A DNA stretch of 64,000 bases from Terasakiella sp033100395. GTDB lineage: Bacteria > Pseudomonadota > Alphaproteobacteria > Rhodospirillales > Terasakiellaceae. This document shows, one piece after another, positions 53,534-62,432 of the stretch. The notes under the pieces are model-generated. The model did not search any database. It was not told the DNA's origin and worked only from the letters and a program-made list of their open reading frames with translations. Both the position numbers and the translations under genes were made by a program. The first letter of the stretch is position 1, and the number at the start of each line of letters is the position of its first letter. The stretch covers positions 1-64,000 of the forward strand of contig NZ_JAWLVJ010000005.1 in NCBI RefSeq assembly GCF_033100395.1, read 5' to 3'.

Positions 53534-55180
53534 ATGACCAGTCCATTCAAGCTCGCTTTGGCCCAACTCAACCCCACCGTCGGTGCAATCCATAAGAATA
53601 TGGAATTGCTGGCTGACGCCTATAAAAAGGCTGTTGATGAAGGGGCTGATCTTCTGGTCACGTCTGAGCTGTTGAGCACGGGTTATCCACCGGAAGATCT
53701 GGTGTTGAAACCGGCCTTCCAACAGGAAATTGAAGGTGCCGTCCATAAATTTATTGCCTCCACTAAAGGCAAAGACACAGCAGTCCTTTTGGGCACCCCC
53801 TGGCTGGTCGATGACCACCTTTATAATACGGCGCTGATGATTGTTGATGGCAAGATTGCGGACATCGTCTTGAAACGTCATTTGCCAAATTATGGCGTCT
53901 TTGATGAAATTCGTGTCTTCTCAGCAGGTAAGGAAAGCCGCACGATCCAATATAAAGGGCGCACGCTGGGCGTCATGATTTGTGAAGACATGTGGTTTGA
54001 AGATGTGGCAGCTGACTTGAAATTCCTCAATGCAGAGATGCTGATCATCCTGAACGGATCGCCCTTTGAGGCTGACAAGCCCATGGTGCGATATGATCTG
54101 GCAAAAGAACGTGTGGCCGAAACGGGCGTGCCGCTGGTTTATGTCAATCAGGTCGGTGGTCAGGATGAACTGGTCTTTGATGGCGCATCTTTCGTGATGG
54201 ATACCAAGGGCGAACGCGTTTGCCTGATGAAACATTGGGAAGAAGAGATCGGTTTTGTCACGTTTGAAGACGGTAAAGTGTCTGGCCCCAAAGACAAGGA
54301 TAGCGAAGGGTTGGACGCGATCTATCAGGCCATGGTTCTGGGCTTGCGCGATTATGTAAATAAAAATGGCTTCCCCGGTGTGGTCCTTGGTCTTTCCGGC
54401 GGGATTGATAGCGCCTTGTCGGCTGCTGTTGCTGTGGACGCGTTGGGCGCGGACCGTGTGCGCTGCGTGATGATGCCATCACCTTATACATCGAAAGACA
54501 GTCTGGATGATGGCAAAGGCTGTGCAGACTATCTGGGCGTTGTGTATGATACGGTTTCCATCGAACCTGTAATGGGCGCTTACGATCAGATGTTGGCCCC
54601 GTTGTTTGCCGGGCGCGATGCTGACATCACCGAAGAAAATATCCAGTCGCGTGCGCGTGGTCTGTTGTTGATGGCTATGTCCAACAAATTCGGCCATATG
54701 CTGCTGACCACTGGAAACAAATCTGAAATGTCGGTTGGCTATGCTACCATTTATGGCGACATGTGTGGTGGCTATTCTGTTTTGAAAGACGTCTTTAAAA
54801 TGACGGTCTTTGCCTTGTGTAAATGGCGTAACGTGAATAAACCTGACGGGTGCCTGGGACCGGATGGTCCGGTGATGCCTGAAAATGTGATTTCCAAACC
54901 GCCTTCGGCTGAACTGCGTCCTGATCAAAAGGACGAAGACAGCCTTCCGCCTTACGAAATTCTTGACGACATACTGGAATGTTTGGTCGAGAAAGAGTAT
55001 TCCCTAGATGACGTTGTGGCCGGTGGTCATGACGCTGCGGTGGTACGCCGCATCTGGACCTTGCTGGACCGTGCTGAATATAAGCGCCGTCAGGCCCCCC
55101 CGGGTGTGAAATTGACCTCACGTGCCTTTGGCCGTGATCGCCGCTACCCCTTAACCAATGGTTTTACGAGTCTGATATGA
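53534..55180 (+). CDS. nadE: glutamine-dependent NAD+ synthetase
   Basis: The 548-residue enzyme makes NAD from deamido-NAD and glutamine. The N-terminal nitrilase domain shows the Glu-Lys-Cys triad in LLVTSELLSTGY, VLKRHLPNYGVF and VMICEDMWFED. The C-terminal synthetase has the ATP loop LGLSGGIDSALSAAVAVD, TTGNKSEMSVGYATIYGDM and an R-rich end. Its stop overlaps gltX by ATGA (55177-55180). The nadE-gltX-cysS set is a tight operon. Confidence 0.95.
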   Translation: MTSPFKLALAQLNPTVGAIHKNMELLADAYKKAVDEGADLLVTSELLSTGYPPEDLVLKPAFQQEIEGAVHKFIASTKGKDTAVLLGTPWLVDDHLYNTALMIVDGKIADIVLKRHLPNYGVFDEIRVFSAGKESRTIQYKGRTLGVMICEDMWFEDVAADLKFLNAEMLIILNGSPFEADKPMVRYDLAKERVAETGVPLVYVNQVGGQDELVFDGASFVMDTKGERVCLMKHWEEEIGFVTFEDGKVSGPKDKDSEGLDAIYQAMVLGLRDYVNKNGFPGVVLGLSGGIDSALSAAVAVDALGADRVRCVMMPSPYTSKDSLDDGKGCADYLGVVYDTVSIEPVMGAYDQMLAPLFAGRDADITEENIQSRARGLLLMAMSNKFGHMLLTTGNKSEMSVGYATIYGDMCGGYSVLKDVFKMTVFALCKWRNVNKPDGCLGPDGPVMPENVISKPPSAELRPDQKDEDSLPPYEILDDILECLVEKEYSLDDVVAGGHDAAVVRRIWTLLDRAEYKRRQAPPGVKLTSRAFGRDRRYPLTNGFTSLI

Positions 55181-56511
55181 CCTTAAAAGTTCGCTTTGCA
55201 CCTTCACCTACTGGCCACCTGCATGTCGGGAACGCCCGTATGGCCCTGATCAACTATCTTTATGCCCGCAGCGCTGGCGGCACCTTCCTGTTGCGTGTGG
55301 ATGACACCGATCAGGAACGTTCCAAGCCGGAATATGAACAGGGCATCAAGGATGCGCTGACCTGGCTCGGCCTGAACTGGGATGAAGAAGAACATCAGTC
55401 TGCCCGCATGGAACGCTATGAAGAAGTGTTTGAAAAGCTGCGCGCAGAAGGTCTGGTCTATGACTGTTACGAAACACCGGAAGAACTTGATTACATGCGC
55501 AAACGCCTGCGCAACCGTGGCAAACCGCCGATCTATGATCGTTCCGCACTGGATCTGAGTGACGAAGACAAAGAAAAACTGAAGGCCGAAGGTCGTCAGG
55601 CGCACTGGCGTTTCAAACTGCCAGACGGTGATATCGAATGGACCGATTTGGTTCAGGGCGACAAGAAGTTTGCCTCTGCAAATCTGGCGGACCCGGTAAT
55701 CCGTCGCGCTGATGGCACATTCCTTTATATGATGCCATCTGCCATTGATGATATCGATATGGACGTTACCCACGTTCTGCGAGGTGAAGATCATGTGTCA
55801 AACACTGCCGTTCAGATCGCTATGTTTAAAGTACTGAATGACGGCAAGTTCCCTGAATTTGCCCACATGCCGCTGCTGTCTGGCACAGAAGGTGAAAAAC
55901 TGTCCAAACGGATCGGGTCGCTGTCTCTGGCCGACCTGCAGGAAGACGGCCTGGAAGCCATGGCGATCAATAGCCTGCTGGCTCATCTGGGTACATCTGA
56001 AAATATCGAAGCAACTGATGATATGGATGCGCTGGTGAAATCTTTCGATATTGCAAGCTTTGGCCGGGGTACACCGAAATTTGATTCCAAAGAACTGGAT
56101 CGTCTGAACGCCAAACTGATCCACGATATGGATTGGGCAACAGCGTCTTCTCGTCTGGATATCGATGGTGCGGACGAAGCTTTCTGGGAAGCAGTACGTC
56201 CAAACTTGTCGCGTCTGAATGATGCCAAGGACTGGGCGGCGATTGTTTATGGCAAGGTGACACCTGTGATCGAAGATGCCGATTTCGCTGCCAAAGCCAT
56301 GGACGTTCTGCCGGAAGGGAATTGGGACGACACCACCTGGAAGACCTGGACCAATGCAGTGAAAGAAGCAACGGGTGCCAAAGGCAAAGGTCTGTTCATG
56401 CCATTACGTCAGGCTTTGACCGGAATGAACCATGGGCCAGAGCTTGGCGTTTTGCTGCCCTTGCTTGGTCGTGACAAAGTAATCGCCCGCCTTAAAGGGG
56501 AAACAGCATAA
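55177..56511 (+). CDS. gltX: glutamyl-tRNA synthetase
   Basis: The 444-residue class I synthetase charges tRNA-Glu. The HIGH-type motif is RFAPSPTGHLHVGNAR and the KMSKS-type motif is GEKLSKRIGSLSL. The ILGLNWDEE-like segment (LTWLGLNWDEEE) and DVTHVLRGEDHVSN are typical of bacterial GluRS. Alphaproteobacteria often have two such enzymes, one able to charge tRNA-Gln; which this is cannot be told here. It overlaps nadE and is followed one base later by cysS. Confidence 0.94.
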   Translation: MTLKVRFAPSPTGHLHVGNARMALINYLYARSAGGTFLLRVDDTDQERSKPEYEQGIKDALTWLGLNWDEEEHQSARMERYEEVFEKLRAEGLVYDCYETPEELDYMRKRLRNRGKPPIYDRSALDLSDEDKEKLKAEGRQAHWRFKLPDGDIEWTDLVQGDKKFASANLADPVIRRADGTFLYMMPSAIDDIDMDVTHVLRGEDHVSNTAVQIAMFKVLNDGKFPEFAHMPLLSGTEGEKLSKRIGSLSLADLQEDGLEAMAINSLLAHLGTSENIEATDDMDALVKSFDIASFGRGTPKFDSKELDRLNAKLIHDMDWATASSRLDIDGADEAFWEAVRPNLSRLNDAKDWAAIVYGKVTPVIEDADFAAKAMDVLPEGNWDDTTWKTWTNAVKEATGAKGKGLFMPLRQALTGMNHGPELGVLLPLLGRDKVIARLKGETA

Positions 56512-56512
56512 A

Positions 56513-57883
56513 ATGACACTTCACATCTACAACACACTGACGCGCAAGAAAGAAGCCTTCAAACCGATTAATCCTGATCATGTCGGGATGTATGTCTGTG
56601 GGCCGACGGTCTATGACTTTGCCCATATCGGCAATGCGCGTCCGGTGATTGTGTTTGATGTGTTAAACCGTCTGTTGAATAAACTTTACCCCAAGGTCAC
56701 CTACGTGCGTAACATCACCGATGTGGATGACAAGATCAACGCCAAGTCAAAAGAGACTGGCGAAGATATCCGCACCATTACGGAACGCACTGCGGCCATG
56801 TTTCATCAGGATATGGGCGCGTTGAATGCGGGCAATCCTGATGTGGAACCACGCGCAACCGAACATATCGCAGAAATGATTGAACTGATCGAAGCTTTGA
56901 TCGAAAACGGTCATGCCTATGCTGCAGACGGTCATGTGTTGTTCCATGTGCCCAGCATGCCGAACTATGGTTCGCTTTCTGGGCGAAATATGGAAGATAT
57001 GATCGCTGGTGCCCGTGTGGAGGTTGCGACTTATAAGAAAGACCCGGCGGACTTTGTGCTGTGGAAGCCATCAGAAGATGACGTTCCGGGTTGGGAAAGC
57101 CCCTGGGGGCGTGGTCGTCCGGGCTGGCATATTGAATGTTCGGCGATGAGCCGTAAGTACTTGGGCGATACGTTTGATATTCACGGCGGCGGGCATGACC
57201 TTGTCTTCCCCCACCATGAAAATGAGATTGCCCAGAGCTGCTGTGCGAACAAGACCGAGAAATACGCCAATTACTGGATGCATAACGGTCATTTGATGGT
57301 CGAAGGCGAAAAGATGTCCAAGTCTTTGGGTAACTTCTTTACCGTTCATGACCTGCTGGAAGAGACACCGGGCGAAGCGCTGCGTTTCTATATGCTATCT
57401 GCGCAATATCGCTCTCCCTTCGATTTTACCAAAGAAGGGGTGGCTGAGGCAAAATCCACGCTGGATCGTTTCTATACAGCGCTTCGTCAGAATGCGGATG
57501 TTGAAGCTGCTGACGTTGAAGCACCCGATGCCTTTATGGATGCCTTGAAGGATGATTTAAACACGCCTTTGGCCATTTCCATCCTGCATGAAACCCTGAC
57601 GGCCTTTAACAAGGAACCATCTGCTCAAAACAAAGGCCAGCTGATGGCTTGTGCGGCGCTTCTCGGCATTCTGGAACAGGATGTAGAGGAATGGTTTACG
57701 GGTAATACCGGAGAGGGATCATCCGGGGTAGATGCTGACGAAATTTCACGTATGATAGAAGAGCGTAAAACAGCCAAGGCAAATAAAGACTTTGCTGCTG
57801 CGGATCGAATTCGTGACGAGCTGGATGCCATGGGCGTTGTTCTGGAAGATGGACCACAAGGCACAAGTTGGAAGTTGAAATAA
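56513..57883 (+). CDS. cysS: cysteinyl-tRNA synthetase
   Basis: The 456-residue class I synthetase charges tRNA-Cys. The signature YVCGPTVYDFAHIGNAR holds the first zinc Cys and the HIGH motif. WHIECSAMSRKYLG and GGHDLVFPHHENEIAQS carry further zinc ligands, and KMSKSLGN is the KMSKS loop. The C-terminal helical part ends with the usual RIRDELDAMGVVLEDGPQG.TW. It starts one base after gltX. A solute-binding protein gene follows 20 bp later, probably in the same operon. Confidence 0.96.
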   Translation: MTLHIYNTLTRKKEAFKPINPDHVGMYVCGPTVYDFAHIGNARPVIVFDVLNRLLNKLYPKVTYVRNITDVDDKINAKSKETGEDIRTITERTAAMFHQDMGALNAGNPDVEPRATEHIAEMIELIEALIENGHAYAADGHVLFHVPSMPNYGSLSGRNMEDMIAGARVEVATYKKDPADFVLWKPSEDDVPGWESPWGRGRPGWHIECSAMSRKYLGDTFDIHGGGHDLVFPHHENEIAQSCCANKTEKYANYWMHNGHLMVEGEKMSKSLGNFFTVHDLLEETPGEALRFYMLSAQYRSPFDFTKEGVAEAKSTLDRFYTALRQNADVEAADVEAPDAFMDALKDDLNTPLAISILHETLTAFNKEPSAQNKGQLMACAALLGILEQDVEEWFTGNTGEGSSGVDADEISRMIEERKTAKANKDFAAADRIRDELDAMGVVLEDGPQGTSWKLK

Positions 57884-57903
57884 TGTAGAAAAGGAGACAG
57901 GCA

Positions 57904-58662
57904 ATGAACAAAGCGTTGGTCGCTGTTTTTGTGTTTCTCCTTTCCCTGCAAATTGCCACTGCAACTGCGCAATCGCTCAAGGTAGGCGTTGGCCTGTCCA
58001 AGCCACCTTACATCATTCAGGAAAATAATTCCGGCGTTGAATATGAGATCATGAGCCGTGCGCTTGAAATCGCAGGCTATCGCATGGTTCCAAAATATAT
58101 GCCGCTGTTACGCATCCCGCATGAATTAAACGGTGGGGGGCTGGACGCGGGTATGCATCTGCGCGCCCATATTTCCATTGATGGCTTTTTTTCTGATGAA
58201 GTGATTTCCTATCGCAATTATGCCATTGCGTTGGAAGCCGAAGATTTGAAGCTTGAAAGTCTGAGTGATTTAAAGAAGGTCAGCGTCATTGCGTTTCAAA
58301 ATGCCAAAAAATTGCTGGGTGAACATTTTTTTGAAGCGGTGGATGGCAACAAAAATTATGCTGAGATTGCCAATCAGGAATTGCAGGTTCGCATGTTAGC
58401 TGCTGGTCGGGCGCAGGTTGCTGTGGCGGACCATCGAATTTTTCTGCATTTTAAAAAAGTTTTTGAAACGAAAAATGGCAAATTCTTGCGTTTTCGCTTC
58501 TACCCTCTGTTTGACCCGACGCCTTATCGTGCAGCCTTTAGAAGTCGCGCGGTGCGTGATGCTTTTGATGAAGGGCTGGCCGAGCTTAAGCGAAGCGGGG
58601 AATATGACCGCATTATTTCTAAATATATCGCGCCGGATGAACTGATTGCCGTGACGCAGTAA
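57904..58662 (+). CDS. periplasmic solute-binding protein (SBP_bac_3) after cysS
   Basis: The 252-residue protein has a signal peptide (AVFVFLLSLQIATATAQS) and the two-lobe pattern (VGVGLSKPPYIIQ; GVEYEIMSRALEIAGYRMV; AQVAVADHRIFLHFKK). It shares the blocks FQNAKKLLG and SGEYDRIISKY with the binding protein at 18246-19013, so they are paralogues. No transport genes are beside it. It lies 20 bp after cysS with AAGGAG before its ATG. Its last 44 bases overlap the end of the convergent GAF gene. Confidence 0.87.
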   Translation: MNKALVAVFVFLLSLQIATATAQSLKVGVGLSKPPYIIQENNSGVEYEIMSRALEIAGYRMVPKYMPLLRIPHELNGGGLDAGMHLRAHISIDGFFSDEVISYRNYAIALEAEDLKLESLSDLKKVSVIAFQNAKKLLGEHFFEAVDGNKNYAEIANQELQVRMLAAGRAQVAVADHRIFLHFKKVFETKNGKFLRFRFYPLFDPTPYRAAFRSRAVRDAFDEGLAELKRSGEYDRIISKYIAPDELIAVTQ

Positions 58663-59125
58663 GGATTTCTGTCACGGTCTCTGCCAGTTGCTGGATGATT
58701 TTTTTATCTGTGGCTAAGAAATCTTTTGTGATGGCCGTCGGGCTTGAAAAATTAAGTGTGCCAGCAACGTTTCCATCCATGGAATAGGCAACACCGATAT
58801 AAGCCTCAATCGAGAATTTTTCATAAGCTGGGTGGGTGACCCAATCCGTGCCGCTGGCTTTGGGGAAACAGACGATGCCTTTGTCTTTACGGGTTGATTC
58901 GCAGATGGTTTCTTCCAGATCAAAGCGTTCTCCGATACTGAGCAAGCCATCGGGATAAGCCGCTTTTACGAAATAGGAAGCACCGTCAATTTCTGAGATC
59001 AATCCCAGCATCAGGCCAAAGTGCTCGCAGCCCAATTGGAGGATACGGATCAGCTTTTCATCGGTGGAACAATCGGTGTTCGCAATCTCGATTGCCTGAT
59101 TTTTAATGTCGTTTTCTCGGGTCAT
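58619..59125 (-). CDS. GAF domain protein
   Basis: The 168-residue soluble protein is a single GAF domain (about 20-155), with the blocks LGLISEIDGASYFVKAAYPDG, TICESTRKDKGIVCFPKASGT and AYIGVAYSMDGNVAGTLNFSS. GAF domains bind small ligands or redox groups; there is no attached output domain. Its 3' end overlaps the end of the convergent binding-protein gene by 44 bp. It resembles the GAF part of sensor kinases, such as that of the hemerythrin kinase in this window, and may have come from one. Confidence 0.82.
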   Translation of the reverse strand: MTRENDIKNQAIEIANTDCSTDEKLIRILQLGCEHFGLMLGLISEIDGASYFVKAAYPDGLLSIGERFDLEETICESTRKDKGIVCFPKASGTDWVTHPAYEKFSIEAYIGVAYSMDGNVAGTLNFSSPTAITKDFLATDKKIIQQLAETVTEILTASRQSVHPARYI

Positions 59126-59259
59126 TATAAGTCGTATTTTGTTGTAAGCTATTCACCCTGAATGTTTTCTCTGCCAGAGACAAGTGTTTTTGATAAAAAA
59201 CCTCTAATCCGTGTATAGTGAAAATTGCATAGTGTTTCGCTTGGAATAGGATCAGGGGC

Positions 59260-60810
59260 GTGCTGAAATCTTTGTTGATAGTGTTTGTTTTGGCTCAGGT
59301 GATAGGGGCAACCTCTGTCTATGGGGAAACCAAAAAAGACGAGGTTCGATCAGAAAAAGTCGATCCGGACAAACCCTGGCGCCTGAAAAAGTCGGATGAC
59401 AAAAAGAAGAAGAAAAAGAAAGGCCCAAGTGATCTCAAGAAATTTAAATCCATGGCCCGCGGCCTTTTGGGACGCCCGCATTGGAGTGATCGTTTCTTAA
59501 ATTTGTTGGATTCAGAAATCCCAAAAATCGCCATTCATCCGTTTACAGAAGGGGATCTGCCGATTTCTTTGGCCGAAGCGCAAACTTATGTGGATGGCTT
59601 TACCCGAGCGCTTATTCGTGAAGCCGATGGTCGTTATGCGATTGTGGGACGCAAAGAATTGGGGGCTGTAATCGCGGATATTAACGAGATCGGCACCCGG
59701 TCTGACAGTGTCAATCCGTTGGGGGATTTAATAGATCGGGCGCGATCAGACCTGTTGGCCGTCGGCCATCTTTCCCTTCAAGGGGAAAGCATTGTGCTGT
59801 CATACAAACTGGTTGAAACAGAAACCGGGCGGATTGTGTCAACGGTGCAGAAGAAATTCAAACGCAAAAAGGTGGAAGAAGAAGTCACTGCGGGTGGTTT
59901 GTCTTTAGCGGGGGCTGCGCGCAAGGCGGCTTATGCTTTGATGCGGGATTTGATGGATGTGCGCAAAATTCAGGTGCAGGGCCTGCGCTATCAGACCAGT
60001 GGTGTTCATACCTCGTTCGGGCATTATTTTATGGGATTGCTGAGTGATGATCTGCGCCGTGAAGCTGCCAGCGGTCCGCGTAATTTCAATGATCTGGAGA
60101 TCAGTGACTTTATCGTGGAAGAAGAACGTTTTCGCGGGTTGAAAATAACGGACAGGCAATCGGTTGAAGATCAGGTGTTGTCAGAAGGGGGAAACGATTA
60201 TCTGATCAAGGGGACCTATTGGGTCTTTGAAACATATGTGGATGTGCGCCTGACACTTTATAACCAGTCAGGCCGATCTCTTGCCTGGCGTGGTCGTATC
60301 GTACGTTCAGAAATTCCGGAAAACCTTGATCTGCTGCCGCCGTCTTCCCCTATTGATGAAGCAGACATTAAGCCACTTGGTCCGATGGATTTATATCTAT
60401 CCAGTAATAAAGGAACCAATCCGTCCTATAAGGTGGGGCAGGAAATGATCTTGGTGATGCGGGCTAGTCAGGATGCTTTTGTATCCTGCTATTACCTGCA
60501 GGTCGATGGCGCAATTTTTCGCATTTTCCCCAACGATATTGTGACATCGGGGAAGTTGCCGGGGGGCTTTACCCATTATTTGCCGTCAAACGCCATGCCT
60601 TTTGCGTTTGAATTCACACCACCGCGCGGGGTAGAGGCTGTGAAATGTTTTGCCACAGACCATGATGTTTCCAAAGCGGTTGGTCGCCAAACAGGAAAGG
60701 CTGCGTTTCAGCCCCTTGGCGTTGCAAATGAACGCGAATTGACCAAAATTTATCGCAGCCTGCCAAAAACCGTTTTAACCGAAGCATCCTTAATCGTGAC
60801 GGTTCAGTAA
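59260..60810 (+). CDS. exported DUF4384 domain protein
   Basis: The 516-residue protein has a signal peptide (IVFVLAQVIGATSVYGE) and a lysine-rich low-complexity stretch (about 36-60, SDDKKKKKKKGPSDLKK). A CsgG/FlgO-like region follows (LVEAD-type VDGFTRALIREADGRYAIVG; DLLAVGHLSLQGESIVLSYK), and then a C-terminal DUF4384 domain (SYKVGQEMILVMRASQDAFV; IFRIFPNDIVTSGKLPGG). DUF4384 domains occur on bacterial exported or kinase-linked proteins of mostly unknown role. The start is GTG. It stands alone, convergent with apt. Confidence 0.8.
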   Translation: MLKSLLIVFVLAQVIGATSVYGETKKDEVRSEKVDPDKPWRLKKSDDKKKKKKKGPSDLKKFKSMARGLLGRPHWSDRFLNLLDSEIPKIAIHPFTEGDLPISLAEAQTYVDGFTRALIREADGRYAIVGRKELGAVIADINEIGTRSDSVNPLGDLIDRARSDLLAVGHLSLQGESIVLSYKLVETETGRIVSTVQKKFKRKKVEEEVTAGGLSLAGAARKAAYALMRDLMDVRKIQVQGLRYQTSGVHTSFGHYFMGLLSDDLRREAASGPRNFNDLEISDFIVEEERFRGLKITDRQSVEDQVLSEGGNDYLIKGTYWVFETYVDVRLTLYNQSGRSLAWRGRIVRSEIPENLDLLPPSSPIDEADIKPLGPMDLYLSSNKGTNPSYKVGQEMILVMRASQDAFVSCYYLQVDGAIFRIFPNDIVTSGKLPGGFTHYLPSNAMPFAFEFTPPRGVEAVKCFATDHDVSKAVGRQTGKAAFQPLGVANERELTKIYRSLPKTVLTEASLIVTVQ

Positions 60811-60820
60811 AGAGTCGTCT

Positions 60821-61339
60821 TTAGTCGTCGTAAGACACAAGCGCATCAAACGGGATGTCGCCCAGTTTCTCACGGCCATTGAGGAAATTCAGCTCAATCA
60901 TACAGGCTGTGCCGACGACTTCTGCGCCTGCATCCTGGAACAGTTTAATCGCTGCTTCCAGTGTGCCACCTGTTGCCAAAAGGTCATCCAGGATCACAAC
61001 GCGCTGGCCCGGTTTTACGCAGTCGGTTTGAATTTCAACAGCATTTGATCCATATTCCAGATCATATTCATAACCGATGGTGTCGCCTGGCAGTTTGCCT
61101 TTTTTGCGCACCATGGTGAAGCCAAGGCCCAGTTTCAGGGCAAGCGGGGCAGCAACCAGAAAGCCACGGGCGTCCAGACCTGCCAGAATATCGGGTTGAT
61201 GGCGGCTGACGATTTTTGCCATACGGCCCATGGCAACCTGCCAGGCATCAGGATGTGCCAGCAAGGTGGAAATGTCATAAAACAGAATCCCCGGTTTGGG
61301 GAAATCAGGAATGCCGCGAATATGGTCTTTGAGATCCAT
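60821..61339 (-). CDS. apt: adenine phosphoribosyltransferase
   Basis: The 172-residue enzyme makes AMP from adenine and PRPP (purine salvage). The PRPP-binding loop is VVILDDLLATGGTLEAAIKL. The early IRGIPDFPKPGILFYDIS, DILAGLDARGFLVAAPLALKL and FTMVRKKGKLPGDTIGYEYDLEYG match the family. GAGGG precedes the ATG. The divergent gene is an RpiR-type regulator 185 bp away. Confidence 0.96.
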   Translation of the reverse strand: MDLKDHIRGIPDFPKPGILFYDISTLLAHPDAWQVAMGRMAKIVSRHQPDILAGLDARGFLVAAPLALKLGLGFTMVRKKGKLPGDTIGYEYDLEYGSNAVEIQTDCVKPGQRVVILDDLLATGGTLEAAIKLFQDAGAEVVGTACMIELNFLNGREKLGDIPFDALVSYDD

Positions 61340-61424
61340 TGGATGTGCCCTCTTACAGAAAAAATTTTCTTATCATAAGCAGGCGGTGAGGGGCTGAAAA
61401 GGGTTCTTTTGACAAAATATTCAA

Positions 61425-61470
61425 TGCAACAACTGTTTCTTTTGCGATGCACAATGAAACAGTTGTTGCA
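61425..61470. promoter_or_regulatory. 15-bp inverted repeat upstream of the RpiR-type regulator
   Basis: TGCAACAACTGTTTC at 61425-61439 is repeated inverted and perfectly as GAAACAGTTGTTGCA at 61456-61470, with a 16-bp centre. A further TGTTGCAA lies at 61493-61500. The site is 55 bp before the RpiR-type start and is a likely operator for that regulator. A role on apt too is possible. Confidence 0.8.
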
Positions 61471-61524
61471 AAATGGTTGGAGGTGTGATTACTGTTGCAA
61501 AAGATCATGATCACGGGGTGAAAA

Positions 61525-62427
61525 ATGGACTTCGATTTATTGAAAGCGCGCATGGCGGATCATTTCAGTCAAATGAGCCCGCAGGTTCAGACGGCTGCGC
61601 GCTATGTTCTGGATAATGCTGAAGATGTGGCGCTGTTGTCCATGCGCCAGTTGGCAAAAGCTGCTGATGTCCATCCCACAACCATGGTTCGTCTGGCACA
61701 AGCCCTTGGTTTTGAAGGGTTTAACGATTTAAAAGATGTGTTTCAAACCCGCATGCGCGCAGCCCCGGATGATCTGGTGGGGCGCGCACGTGGTCTGCAG
61801 GGGCAAAAAGGCAGTACAGCTGCCCTGATGGAAGAAATTGAACAGAACGCCCATAATAATATTTATCAGTCCCTGCATGGTTGTGGCCCGGAAAAGCTGG
61901 AAGCCGCAGCTGATTTTTTGCTGAACGCAAAACGCGTTTACGTAATGGGGCTTCGGATTTCCTATCCGGTCGCCTTTTCTTTTTACTATGCCTACAGCAT
62001 GTTTCGGTCCAACGCGCAGCTGGTGGATGGCCGTGCGGGTACGGTTGCTGATGTGCTGCGCGGTATTGGGGAAGGCGACGTGCTGTTGGCCCTTTCCGTC
62101 TCGCCCTTCAGCCGGGAAACCGTGCGCGCGGTGAATTATGCACGCAACCGGGGTGCCGGGATTTTAACCATTTCCGATAGTGAGATTACACCACTGGACG
62201 GTGCGGGCAACGCCGCGCTGGTGGCCCGTAATGACTCGCTGACCTTCTTTCCATCCATGACGGCCAATATGGCTTTGGTGGAAAGTCTCATCGCCATCAT
62301 GATTTCAAAAGGCGGGGAAGACCTTTTGAACGTGGTGGCACAAAGCAAGGCACAGCTTGACGAGTTTGATGCCTATTGGGAGGTGCAGAAAAATGCACCC
62401 AGCCCGCTTCATTCTGAAAAGGACTAA
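61525..62427 (+). CDS. MurR/RpiR-family transcriptional regulator
   Basis: The 300-residue protein has an N-terminal helix-turn-helix (MRQLAKAADVHPTTMVRLAQ, about 35-55) and a C-terminal SIS sugar-isomerase-like domain (KRVYVMGLRISYPVAFSFYY; EGDVLLALSVSPFSRETVRA; GAGILTISDSEITPLDGAGN). SIS domains bind phosphosugars or amino-sugar-like ligands. It leads the operon with the class III aminotransferase (5-bp gap) and the BKACE-type gene. It should control the operon through the inverted repeat upstream. Confidence 0.92.
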   Translation: MDFDLLKARMADHFSQMSPQVQTAARYVLDNAEDVALLSMRQLAKAADVHPTTMVRLAQALGFEGFNDLKDVFQTRMRAAPDDLVGRARGLQGQKGSTAALMEEIEQNAHNNIYQSLHGCGPEKLEAAADFLLNAKRVYVMGLRISYPVAFSFYYAYSMFRSNAQLVDGRAGTVADVLRGIGEGDVLLALSVSPFSRETVRAVNYARNRGAGILTISDSEITPLDGAGNAALVARNDSLTFFPSMTANMALVESLIAIMISKGGEDLLNVVAQSKAQLDEFDAYWEVQKNAPSPLHSEKD

Positions 62428-62432
62428 CTAAA

